Positions 7,254 through 14,929 of a stretch of 64,000 bases of DNA are shown here, piece after piece. The notes under the pieces were generated by a model, which was not told the origin of the DNA, searched no databases, and was given only the letters and a program-made list of their open reading frames with translations. Numbering within the stretch: position 1 is the first letter of the stretch; every line of letters begins with the position of its first letter. Origin of the DNA: Nonomuraea sp. MG754425 (GTDB lineage: Bacteria > Actinomycetota > Actinomycetes > Streptosporangiales > Streptosporangiaceae); NCBI RefSeq assembly GCF_021699195.1, contig NZ_SSXE01000020.1, positions 1 to 64,000 on the forward strand, written 5' to 3'. Both the position numbers and the translations under genes were made by a program.

Positions 7254-9590
7254 ATGACATCTGTCAATGCGCCGGGCCTCGCGCCCTGGCAGGACGCCGC
7301 CCGCACGACCGGCGAGCGGGTGGAGAGCCTGCTGGCCGAGCTCACCCTCGAGGAGAAGGTCGCCCAGCTCGGATCCGTGTGGATCCAGAGCGACGAGTCC
7401 GGTCCCGTCGCGCCCCTCCAGGACCGTTTCACGGTGCCCGGCGGGATCGAGGAGCGGCTGCGCCACGGTCTCGGGCAACTCACCCGCGTCTACGGCACCG
7501 CGCCGGTGAGCCCCGCCGAGGGCGCCGCCCGGCTGCGTTCGCTGCAGGAGAAGGTGACGGCCGCCAACCGGCACGGCATCCCGGCGATCGCCCACGAGGA
7601 GTGCCTGACCGGGTTCGCCACGTACGGGGCCACCGCCTACCCGACGCCGCTGGCCTGGGCGGCCACCTTCGACCCCGGGCTGATCGAGCGCATGGCCGGG
7701 GCGATCGGCGCCGACCTGCGGGCGGCCGGGGTGCACCAGGGGCTCGCACCCGTCTTGGACGTGGTGCGCGACTACCGGTGGGGACGGGTGGAGGAGACGC
7801 TGGGCGAGGACCCGTACCTGGTGGGGCAGCTCGGCGCGGCGTACGTGCGCGGGCTGGAGGGCGCCGGGATCATCGCCACCCTCAAGCACTTCGCCGGGTA
7901 CGCCGCCTCCCGCGCGGCCCGCAACCAGGCCCCCGTGAGCATCGGCCCGAGGGAACTGGCCGACGTGATCCTGCCGCCGTTCGAGACCGCGCTGCGCGAG
8001 GGCGGGGCCCGCTCGGTGATGAACTCCTACACCGACCTCGACGGCCTGCCGGTCGGCGCGGACCCGCACCTGCTGCGCCGCCTGCTGCGCGACGAATGGG
8101 GCTTCGACGGGACCGTGGTGTCCGACTACTGGTCGATCCCGTTCCTGGCGTCCATGCACGGGGTCGCCGAGGACCTGCCCGCGGCGGGCGCGCTCGCCCT
8201 GCGGGCCGGCATCGACGTCGAACTGCCCGAGACCCACGGCTACGGCGCGCACCTGGTGGCCCACGTCCGCGCCGGGCGGGTGGACGAGGCCCTGGTGGAC
8301 GAGTCCGTGCGCAGGGTGCTGTGGCAGAAGGTCGAACTCGGCCTGCTCGACGGCCCGGCCGCGGCCCCGGTCCCCGACGCCGCTGGCGAACTCGACCTGG
8401 ACAGCCCGCGCAACCGCGGCCTCGCCACCGCCGTCGCGGAACGTTCCATCGTCCTGCTCGCCAACACCGGCCGCCTGCTGCCCCTCGACCCGGCCGGCAC
8501 CGCCCGGATCGCGGTCGTCGGCCCGTGCGCCGGCGACCCGCGCACGCTGCTGGGCTGCTACGCCTTCCCCAACCACGTGCTCGACCGCTACCCCGGGCAC
8601 GGCACCGGCCTGCCGATCCCCTCCGTCCTGGAGCGGCTGGCGGAGGAGTTCCCGCACGCCCGGCTGCGTCACGAACCCGGCGTCGAGGTGACGGGCGGCG
8701 ACCGCTCGGGCATCGAGGCGGCGACGGAGCTGGCCGCCCGCTCCGACCTCGTGCTGCTGTTCGTCGGCGACCGGGCCGGGCTGTTCGGCGGCGGCACCTC
8801 GGGAGAGGGCTGCGACGCCGCCGACCTGCGGCTGCCCGGCCTCCAGCCGGACCTGGCCGAGGCGGTGCTGGCCACCGGCACGCCGACGGTGCTCGTGGTG
8901 GTGTCGGGACGGCCGTACGCGCTGGGGGCCTACCGGGACCGGGTCGCGGCGGCGGTCCAGGCGTTCCTGCCCGGCGTCGAGGGCGGCGCGGCGCTGGCCG
9001 GCGTGCTCAGCGGCCGGGTGAACCCGTCGGGACGGCTGCCGGTGCAGATCCCGGCCGCGCCCGCCATCAACCCCTCCACCTACCTGCAGCCGCCGCTCGG
9101 CCGGCGGACCGACGGGATCAGCGCACTCGACCCGACGCCGGCGTTCGCGTTCGGGCACGGGCTGTCGTACTCGGAGATCGAGTACGTCGCCCTGACCACC
9201 GACGCGGCCGAGTACCCCACCGACGGGGAGATCGAGGTGTCGGTGACCGTGCGCAACGCCGGCCACCGGCCCGCCGAGGAGGTCGTGCAGCTCTACGCCT
9301 CCGACCCGGTCGCGCAGGTGGCCAGGCCCGCCGTCCAGCTCGTCGGGTTCGCGCGGGTGCCGCTGGAGCCGGGGCAGAGCCGCGTGGTGGTCTTCGACGT
9401 GCCCGCCGACCTGCTCTCCTACACCGGCGCCGGCCTGCGCCGCATCGTCGAGCCGGGGGTCGTCGTGCTCGCCGCCGGGCCTTCCGCGGACGAGCCGCCG
9501 CTGCGTCAGGCCGTCCGGCTCACCGGCGACACCCGCGAGCCGGGCCGCGGGCGGCGGCTCACCACACGGGCGCGCCTCCTGGAGGGCTGA
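7254..9590 (+). CDS. Glycoside hydrolase family 3 (beta-glucosidase/beta-xylosidase)
   Basis: A 778-residue retaining exo-glycosidase that releases beta-linked monosaccharides from short oligosaccharides. Seen in order are the GH3 N-terminal TIM-barrel (with LKHFAGYAA and the nucleophile Asp291 in VVSDYW), the alpha/beta C-terminal domain (GGTSGEGCDAADL, FLPGVEGG), and a fibronectin-III-like end domain (EVSVTVRNAGHRPAEEVVQLY). No signal peptide is visible, so it acts inside the cell on imported sugars. ATG 7254 is chosen because GAAAG lies 8 bases before it. ATG 7221 or 7230 are possible if the mRNA is nearly leaderless. The overall style is closest to actinobacterial beta-xylosidases, but the sugar cannot be fixed from sequence. 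Confidence 0.92.
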   Translation: MTSVNAPGLAPWQDAARTTGERVESLLAELTLEEKVAQLGSVWIQSDESGPVAPLQDRFTVPGGIEERLRHGLGQLTRVYGTAPVSPAEGAARLRSLQEKVTAANRHGIPAIAHEECLTGFATYGATAYPTPLAWAATFDPGLIERMAGAIGADLRAAGVHQGLAPVLDVVRDYRWGRVEETLGEDPYLVGQLGAAYVRGLEGAGIIATLKHFAGYAASRAARNQAPVSIGPRELADVILPPFETALREGGARSVMNSYTDLDGLPVGADPHLLRRLLRDEWGFDGTVVSDYWSIPFLASMHGVAEDLPAAGALALRAGIDVELPETHGYGAHLVAHVRAGRVDEALVDESVRRVLWQKVELGLLDGPAAAPVPDAAGELDLDSPRNRGLATAVAERSIVLLANTGRLLPLDPAGTARIAVVGPCAGDPRTLLGCYAFPNHVLDRYPGHGTGLPIPSVLERLAEEFPHARLRHEPGVEVTGGDRSGIEAATELAARSDLVLLFVGDRAGLFGGGTSGEGCDAADLRLPGLQPDLAEAVLATGTPTVLVVVSGRPYALGAYRDRVAAAVQAFLPGVEGGAALAGVLSGRVNPSGRLPVQIPAAPAINPSTYLQPPLGRRTDGISALDPTPAFAFGHGLSYSEIEYVALTTDAAEYPTDGEIEVSVTVRNAGHRPAEEVVQLYASDPVAQVARPAVQLVGFARVPLEPGQSRVVVFDVPADLLSYTGAGLRRIVEPGVVVLAAGPSADEPPLRQAVRLTGDTREPGRGRRLTTRARLLEG

Positions 9591-9604
9591 CCGGGCGCAC
9601 GTTC

Positions 9605-10597
9605 TCAGGGCAGCCGCAGCTCGGCGAACACGCCGCGGTGGTCGGTCCTGGGCACGTCCAGCAGTTCCACCCGGCTCACCGCCACCCGCCGATCCACCAC
9701 GACGTGATCGATGGCGATGATCGGCGGGATCGGCCGGAAGTTCGGCCACGTCGGCGACAGCCCCTTGCCGACCTGCTCGGCCGCGTCCACGTACCCCCGG
9801 TCCAGCAGGTCGCGGAAGGCCCGGTGGTCGAGGCCGGCGTTGAAGTCGCCGGCCAGCACCCGCACCGCCGACGGCGAGGCCGACGGCAGGGCGCGCAGGG
9901 CCGCGTTCCACTCCGCCTCCATCCGGCCCAGCGGCGGGTTGGGATGCACGGCCACGAACTCGACCTTGCCGCCGCCGGGCAACGACACGGCGGCGGCCGG
10001 CATGTTGTGCCCGACCGGGGTGAACAGGCCGGGCAGCTCCGTCACCGGATACTTCGAGTAGATGCCGCTCCCGGCGGCGTCGAACTCGGCCTGCAACACT
10101 CGGTACGGCAGCACCTGCCGCAACCCGGCCGCGTCCAGCCGTTCGACCTCGGCGTGGGTCAGCTCCAGCGCGCTGAACACCTCGACGTCGTGCCGCCGCA
10201 CGTAGTCCACCACGGTCTGCGCGTCACCCCGGCCGAACAGGTTGACCGCCAGCACCCGCAGCGCCGGTCCGCGGGCCGCGGGCTGCTCGGCCTCGAACGC
10301 CCGCGGCGTCACGACCGTGACCATCACCACGCACGCGATCGCGGCGACGAGCGCAGCCCACCGGTTGCGCCGCAGCAGCGACACGAGCGCGGTCAGCGCC
10401 GCCAGCCCCGCGCCCCACGGAGTCACGGTCATGAGCTGCGTGAGGAACGAGCCCTGCTCCCAGCCGCCGACCCTGACGACCGCCCAGACGGCCAGCAGCG
10501 TGACGATCAGCCACGACAGCCACCGCCTGCGCCGCCGCCTCCTGGGCTTCGGCCGCGCGCCGGTCTTGGCCCGCTCGATCCCGACGGAGGTGCTCAC
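9605..10597 (-). CDS. Membrane-anchored endonuclease/exonuclease/phosphatase-fold protein
   Basis: A 330-residue protein with a very basic N-terminus (RRRRRRRW), three hydrophobic segments (about 26-42, 57-75 and 80-97) and an outward-facing catalytic domain. The domain has the EEP signature: AVNLFGRGD, a Glu in FSALELTH, GDFNAGLDH, DHVVVD and a final TDHRGVFAEL. Such actinobacterial membrane EEP proteins are assumed to cleave phosphodiesters (nucleic acid or lipid) outside the cell, but no substrate is known for this group. The start is GTG. It converges with the GH3 gene, whose stop is 14 bases away. Confidence 0.85.
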   Translation of the reverse strand: MSTSVGIERAKTGARPKPRRRRRRRWLSWLIVTLLAVWAVVRVGGWEQGSFLTQLMTVTPWGAGLAALTALVSLLRRNRWAALVAAIACVVMVTVVTPRAFEAEQPAARGPALRVLAVNLFGRGDAQTVVDYVRRHDVEVFSALELTHAEVERLDAAGLRQVLPYRVLQAEFDAAGSGIYSKYPVTELPGLFTPVGHNMPAAAVSLPGGGKVEFVAVHPNPPLGRMEAEWNAALRALPSASPSAVRVLAGDFNAGLDHRAFRDLLDRGYVDAAEQVGKGLSPTWPNFRPIPPIIAIDHVVVDRRVAVSRVELLDVPRTDHRGVFAELRLP

Positions 10598-10639
10598 ACC
10601 GCCGTCCCGTAGTCCCCGAACTGATCCACAGCCTGAACC

Positions 10640-13531
10640 TTAAACGTCTTTGGAACGAATCGGGCACCGGCCGCGGATCTCGGGCTCGGGACCCTGGACG
10701 GGCGGTTCGTCCGGCTCGCCGAGGCCGTCGACGCGCGCGCGAAGTTCGTCCGCGTCGCCCGGAGCCAGCTCGGCGATGAGGTCGAGGGCGCGCCGCAGAG
10801 TGTAGCCGCCCTCGCGCAGCCGGCCCGCCGCCAGTTGGGCCTCGCCCAGCCGGCGCAGGGTCCGGGCGCCGAGCGCGCGTTTCCCGGTCCGCCGCCAGGC
10901 CAGTGACCGGCGGTAGTAGGCGATCGCCTCCTCGTACTGGCCGAGCAGGTGATGGATGTGGCCCATGCTGTCGAGCGTGGCCGACTCGCCGGGCAGGTCG
11001 TCCAGCTCGCGGTGGATGGCCAGCGCCTCCTCGCAGCGGCGCAGCGCCTCCTCGTACGCCCCGAGCTGCGCGTGGAACCAGCCGACGTTGTTCAGCGCCC
11101 TGCCCTCGCCGGCCCGGTCGCCGGCCGTACGGTACAGCCGCAGCGCCTGCTCGCTCAGGGCCAGACCTTCCGTGAACCGACCGTGGCGGTCGGCCAGCAC
11201 GCTGAGGTAGATGAGGCAGACCCCCTGCCCGACAGGGTCCGCGAGCTCGCCGAACCGCCCGAGCGCCGCGCGGAGCTGGGACTCGCTCGCGTCGTCCTGG
11301 CCCAGCCGGATGAGGGCCTGGGCCAGGCCGACGCGGGCGTGCGCCTGCGCGGCCGGGTCGTTCAGCCGGACCGCCGCCTCCAGCGCGATGTGGTGCATGG
11401 CCGCCTGGTCGTCGGAGCGGCCCTCCTGGGACAGGAAACCCCAGCAGGCGCCCGCCAACTGCCAGGCGTGCGCGTCGAACCCGGTGCGCGCGGCGTGCCG
11501 GACGGCCGCCAGCAGCGTCCGGTGCTCGCGGCCGAACCAGGCCAGGCTCTGCGCGCGGTCGGTGATGCGGGCCGGGACCATGCCGGGCCGCGGCGGTCCC
11601 GGGGTCAGCGGCACGCGGTGGTACAGGTCCAGGAGCCGGTCACCGAGGTGGGCGCTGTGCAGGTAGTGGTCGAGCAGCCGGTGGAGCGCCTCGTGGCGCT
11701 CGCTCTCCGGGTCGTGCGCGAGGGTCAGCTCCTCCGCGTACGCCCGGAGCAGGTCGTGGCAGCCGTACCGGCCGGGGGAGCGCTCCGTCGCGAGGTGGGC
11801 CCGGGTCAGCTCGGTGAGCAGGCGGTGCGCCTGCCGTACCGGTGTCCCGGCCAGGCTGGCGGCCGCGGCGGTGGAGATCTCGGGCGCCGGCAGCAGGCCG
11901 AGCAGCCGGAACAGCCGGGCGGCGGCCGGGCTGAGCGCGCGGTAGGACCAGGAGAACACCGTGCGCATGTTCGTCGCCGCGTCCCCGCCGTCGAAGACGT
12001 CGAGGTCGTCCAGCCCCGAGACGAGCGTGCCGAGCGGGAACGCCGGACGGGCGTGGGCGCGGGCGGCCACGATGGCCAGGGCCAGCGGCAGCCCGGCGCA
12101 CCGGGAGACGATGTCGTCGACCGCCTGCGGCTCGGCGCCCACCTTGTCCACCCCGAGCCGGCGCGTCAGGAGCTCACGGGAGTCGGCGGGCGGGAAGAGA
12201 CCCAGCGACAGCGTGCGGGCCCCCTCGGCCGCGACCAGGCCGGTCAGCTCGGCGCGGCTGGTGACCAGCGCCAGGCAGCCGGGCGCGTTGGGCAGCAGCG
12301 GCCGGACCTGGTCGGCGTCGAGGGCGTTGTCGAGCAGGATCAGCATGCGCCGCTCCGCCAGCAGGCTGCGGTAGAGCCCGACCCGGGCCTCCAGCGTGGC
12401 GGGGATCAGTTGCGGCGGCACCTGAAGGGCGTCCAGGAACAGCCGCACCGCCTCGGCCGGCGGCCGGGCGATGTGGGTGGGGCCGAAGCCCTGGAGGTTC
12501 ACGTAGAGCTGGCCGTCGGGGAACCGGCCGCGTGCCCGGTGCGCCCAGTGCACGGCCAGGGTGGTCTTGCCGACGCCGCCGGCGCCGGTGATGACGCACG
12601 GCGCCGTCACCTGGGCGGCGGGCGCGGCGCCGGCGGCCGGCGGCATCAGCCGGTCCAGGGCGGCCAGTTCCGCCTCGCGGGCGGTGAACAGCTCGATGTC
12701 CGGGGGCAGGTGCCGGGGCACGGCGGGGGCGGTCGTGACGGCTGCCGGTCCGGCGGCCTCCTCCCGGCCGGCGAGGATCGCCTGGTGCAGCCGTTGCAGG
12801 TCCGCGCCGGGCTCGATGCCGAGTTCCTCGGCGAAGTGACGCCTGACCCGGCGGAAGACGGCCAGCGCCTCGGTCCGGCGGCCGGATCGCAGCAGCGCCC
12901 GCATCAGCAGCGAGACCAGCCGTTCCCGCAGCGGGTTCTCCGCGACCAGGGCCGCCAGCTCCGCCGCCACCTCCTGGTGCCGCCCCAGCCGCAGGTCGAG
13001 CGCGGCCCGCCGCTCCAGTGCCGTCAGCCGCTCCTCCTCGATGCCCGGCACGACGACGTCGGGCAGCCACCGGCCCGCGACGTCCGACAGGGGCGCGCCC
13101 TGCCACCACGCCAGCCCGCGACGCAGCAGGTCCGCGGCGGGCTCCGGCTCCGGCTCGCCGTCGGCCGCGCGGACCAGTTCGCGGAACCGGAACAGGTCGA
13201 CGCGGTCGCGCGCCACCGTCAGGCAGTAGCCGCGTGCCGAGGTCTCCAGCGTCACTTCGGGGAACGGGGCGAGCAGCCGGCGAATCCTGGAGATCTGCTG
13301 CTGAACGGCGTTGCGGGACAGGTCGGGCGGTTCGGCGCCCCACAGCGCCGTCTCCAGGCGGGCCACGGACACCGGACGTCCGGCTTCGAGCGTGAGCACC
13401 GCCAGGACGGTCCGTCCCTGTGCCGCGGACGGGCCCAGCAGCCGCCCGCCGGCCCACACGCCGACCGGTCCGAGCAGACGGAACGTCACGCCGTCCCCGG
13501 TCACCGGTCTCCGTCTCCAGCCACTGATCAC
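10640..13531 (-). CDS. AfsR-like SARP regulator with NB-ARC and TPR domains
   Basis: A 963-residue transcription activator. It has an OmpR-like winged-helix DNA-binding domain (FRLLGPVGVWAG to RGYCLTV), the bacterial activation domain (about 110-260), an NB-ARC ATPase with Walker A GAGGVGKTT near residue 315, and C-terminal TPR repeats (LYRTAGDRAGEGRALNNVGW and similar). Large SARPs switch on secondary-metabolite clusters, with ATP and the TPR region sensing signals. It is divergent from the small-peptide/ThiF/protease genes and is the obvious candidate to bind the 11-bp-spaced repeats in the shared intergenic region. The GTG at 13531 overlaps the stop of a 3-codon mini-ORF that has a perfect AGGAGG. 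The internal GTG at 13489 (VTFRLL), with GGGGA just before it, is an equally credible start giving 949 residues. Confidence 0.93.
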   Translation of the reverse strand: MISGWRRRPVTGDGVTFRLLGPVGVWAGGRLLGPSAAQGRTVLAVLTLEAGRPVSVARLETALWGAEPPDLSRNAVQQQISRIRRLLAPFPEVTLETSARGYCLTVARDRVDLFRFRELVRAADGEPEPEPAADLLRRGLAWWQGAPLSDVAGRWLPDVVVPGIEEERLTALERRAALDLRLGRHQEVAAELAALVAENPLRERLVSLLMRALLRSGRRTEALAVFRRVRRHFAEELGIEPGADLQRLHQAILAGREEAAGPAAVTTAPAVPRHLPPDIELFTAREAELAALDRLMPPAAGAAPAAQVTAPCVITGAGGVGKTTLAVHWAHRARGRFPDGQLYVNLQGFGPTHIARPPAEAVRLFLDALQVPPQLIPATLEARVGLYRSLLAERRMLILLDNALDADQVRPLLPNAPGCLALVTSRAELTGLVAAEGARTLSLGLFPPADSRELLTRRLGVDKVGAEPQAVDDIVSRCAGLPLALAIVAARAHARPAFPLGTLVSGLDDLDVFDGGDAATNMRTVFSWSYRALSPAAARLFRLLGLLPAPEISTAAAASLAGTPVRQAHRLLTELTRAHLATERSPGRYGCHDLLRAYAEELTLAHDPESERHEALHRLLDHYLHSAHLGDRLLDLYHRVPLTPGPPRPGMVPARITDRAQSLAWFGREHRTLLAAVRHAARTGFDAHAWQLAGACWGFLSQEGRSDDQAAMHHIALEAAVRLNDPAAQAHARVGLAQALIRLGQDDASESQLRAALGRFGELADPVGQGVCLIYLSVLADRHGRFTEGLALSEQALRLYRTAGDRAGEGRALNNVGWFHAQLGAYEEALRRCEEALAIHRELDDLPGESATLDSMGHIHHLLGQYEEAIAYYRRSLAWRRTGKRALGARTLRRLGEAQLAAGRLREGGYTLRRALDLIAELAPGDADELRARVDGLGEPDEPPVQGPEPEIRGRCPIRSKDV

Positions 13532-13539
13532 CTCTGCAT
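13528..13539 (-). promoter_or_regulatory. Three-codon upstream ORF (ATG CAG AGG TGA) before the SARP gene
   Basis: A perfect AGGAGG (13550-13545) sits 5 bases before ATG 13539. This ATG gives only Met-Gln-Arg-stop, and the stop overlaps the SARP GTG as GTGA. The sequence GAGGTGATCA occurs twice here, 14 bases apart. It may be a translational coupler or attenuator, or the GTG may simply use the distant AGGAGG. Confidence 0.35.
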
Positions 13540-13568
13540 GATCACCTCCTGGCAGCTTAGCGATCGGC

Positions 13569-13610
13569 TCAGCCGAAAATCAGCTCTAAATCAGTACCAA
13601 AATGCAGGCT
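13569..13610 (+). promoter_or_regulatory. SARP-type direct repeats and -10 of the peptide operon
   Basis: TCAGCCG (13569-13575), TCAGCTC (13580-13586) and TCAGTAC (13591-13597) start exactly 11 bases apart. CAGGCT (13605-13610) follows the last repeat by 7 bases and resembles the actinomycete -10 TAGGCT. SARPs bind heptameric direct repeats with 11-bp spacing in place of a normal -35 box, so this is the expected layout for activation by the adjacent SARP. Confidence 0.6.
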
Positions 13611-13657
13611 TTTCCCATGCGGTGCTTAAGCCGCACAACCTCATGAGGAGGCACATC

Positions 13658-13717
13658 ATGGAGATCAAGGTCAAGAAGGTCGAGTCCGTCAAGGCGACCC
13701 AGAACCCTGCCACGTGA
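13658..13717 (+). CDS. 19-residue putative RiPP precursor peptide
   Basis: The ATG is preceded by a strong GAGGAGG at 6-base spacing and encodes MEIKVKKVESVKATQNPAT followed by TGA. It is too short for ordinary gene finders. The N-terminal two thirds alternates Lys/Val/Glu like a beta-strand leader that could bind a winged-helix recognition domain. The last residues, QNPAT, would be the core. It lies directly behind the SARP-type promoter and ahead of a ThiF/MccB-like enzyme and a membrane protease, both with RRE-like domains. MccB enzymes adenylate a C-terminal Asn of a very short peptide. Here Asn is at position 16, not the end, so the chemistry is not simply that of microcin C. Its identity as a precursor is inference from context, size and ribosome binding site. 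Confidence 0.6.
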   Translation: MEIKVKKVESVKATQNPAT

Positions 13718-13743
13718 GGCGCTGACACCGCCTGACGATTTCT

Positions 13744-13801
13744 CCCGCGGGGAGGGAGGCAGGACGCTCCGCCCGAACGCGCCGCTCCCCCTCCCCGCGG
13801 G
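13744..13801 (+). promoter_or_regulatory. 13-bp inverted repeat between peptide gene and ThiF gene
   Basis: CCCGCGGGGAGGG (13744-13756) and CCCTCCCCGCGGG (13789-13801) are perfect complements with a 32-base loop. As RNA this would be a very stable stem between precursor and enzyme genes. Such stems often protect the short upstream transcript or partly terminate it, so that precursor is made in excess. Confidence 0.6.
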
Positions 13802-13831
13802 TTCAACATGCGTACCGGCCCGGGAGGCACG

Positions 13832-14929
13832 ATGCGGGTGGCGTTGAAGGAATGCGAGTGGGAAACGGCCGGCGAGGATCTCGTGGTGGTCTTCGACGCC
13901 CGCGAGGCGGTGACCCTGAGCGACCCCGACGGGCAGGTGGCCGCACTCCTGAGCGAGTTGCGCCGGACCCCGCAGACCGTCGCCGAGCTGAGCGCCGCCC
14001 TCGGCGCGTACGGGTTCCGCCTCTCCGAGGACGACGTCGGCCGGGGCCTGCGCGGGCTCGACAGCCTGGGCCTGGTCGAAGCCGCCGAGGACAGGGGCCT
14101 CGGCGACCCCGACGAGGACGAACGGCACTTCTCCAACCTCAGCTTCTACGGCACCTACGCCGACCTGGACCGCGGACGCGCCACGTTCCTGCGGCCGATG
14201 CGCGCCGCCCACGTCCTGGTGCTCGGCGTCGGCGGGGGCGGCTCCTCCCTGGTGCAGTGCCTGGCCGGCCTCGGCGTCGGCGCGATGACGCTGGTCGACC
14301 AGGACCGTGTCGAACCCCGTAACTTCGCCCGGCAGTTCCTCTACCGGCACGCGGACATCGGCCTGTCGAAGGCCGAGCGCGCGGCCGCGTGGGTGCGCGA
14401 CTACGACCCGAGCATCAAGGTGACCGCCGTCGACCGCTGGATCTCCGCCCCCGAGGACCTCACGGACCTGGTCCAGGACATCGACCTGATCGCGGGCGGG
14501 CTCGACGGCCACCCGCACGCCAACCTCTGGGCGAACGAGGCGGCGGTCCGGGCCGGCGTCCCGTACGTCCTGGGCGGCGCCAACCGTTCCCAGGTGATGT
14601 ACCTGTCCGTGGATCCGGGCCGGACACCCTGCCTGGCCTGCGACTACGCGGACCGGCCGGCCGAGGACGGCTCGGAGGGGATCGCGTACCGGATCGCGGA
14701 GAACATGAAGCTGAGCAACCCGCTCACCGGGCCGATGGCCATGCAGGTCGGCTCGCTGCTGGCCTTCGAGGCGCAGCGCTACCTCACCGGCTACGAACCG
14801 CCCCGCGCGGCCGGGTTCCGGGTCACCCTCGACCTGCGCGAGGGGCTCACGCCCCAGTGGCAGGCCCTGCCCGGGAACCCGGACTGCCGGGTCTGCCGCC
14901 TGGCGCCGGGCAGGGGTGAGCGCCGGTGA
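13832..14929 (+). CDS. ThiF/MccB-like E1 adenylating enzyme with RRE-like N-terminus
   Basis: A 365-residue enzyme. Residues 1-90 form a PqqD/RRE-like winged helix (VALKECEWE, TVAELSAALG, LRGLDSLGLVE). Residues 120-365 are the E1/ThiF adenylation domain: the nucleotide loop GVGGGG at 132-137, LVDQDRVEPRNFARQ, the catalytic Asp in GGLDGHPHAN, and a zinc site Cys267, Cys270, Cys352, Cys355. E1-like enzymes activate a C-terminal carboxylate as an acyl-AMP; MccB does this on a short peptide. No ThiS/MoaD partner ending in Gly-Gly is nearby, so a cofactor role is unlikely and the 19-residue peptide is the natural substrate. ATG 13832 (GGGAGG four bases before it) is preferred over ATG 13808, which follows the hairpin directly and lacks a ribosome binding site. 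GTGA overlap with the next gene. Confidence 0.88.
   Translation: MRVALKECEWETAGEDLVVVFDAREAVTLSDPDGQVAALLSELRRTPQTVAELSAALGAYGFRLSEDDVGRGLRGLDSLGLVEAAEDRGLGDPDEDERHFSNLSFYGTYADLDRGRATFLRPMRAAHVLVLGVGGGGSSLVQCLAGLGVGAMTLVDQDRVEPRNFARQFLYRHADIGLSKAERAAAWVRDYDPSIKVTAVDRWISAPEDLTDLVQDIDLIAGGLDGHPHANLWANEAAVRAGVPYVLGGANRSQVMYLSVDPGRTPCLACDYADRPAEDGSEGIAYRIAENMKLSNPLTGPMAMQVGSLLAFEAQRYLTGYEPPRAAGFRVTLDLREGLTPQWQALPGNPDCRVCRLAPGRGERR

Noticed and set aside
7128-9911. Open frame of 927 codons antisense to the GH3 gene
   Set aside because: Typical antisense shadow of a GC-rich gene; composition is Gly/Arg/Val/His without any fold, and the GH3 frame has catalytic motifs.
10949-13717. Open frame of 922 codons antisense to the SARP gene and ending with the short peptide
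   Set aside because: The bulk is an antisense shadow. Only the last 19 codons, with their own ATG and GAGGAGG, are accepted as a gene.
13808-13831. ATG 13808 as start of the ThiF-like enzyme
   Set aside because: It follows the hairpin arm directly and has no ribosome binding site; ATG 13832 has GGGAGG.
13832-14929. Cofactor-type ThiF/MoeB assignment
   Set aside because: No ThiS/MoaD-like protein ending in Gly-Gly, no rhodanese domain and no thiamin or molybdopterin gene nearby; the RRE-like N-terminus and peptide neighbour point elsewhere.
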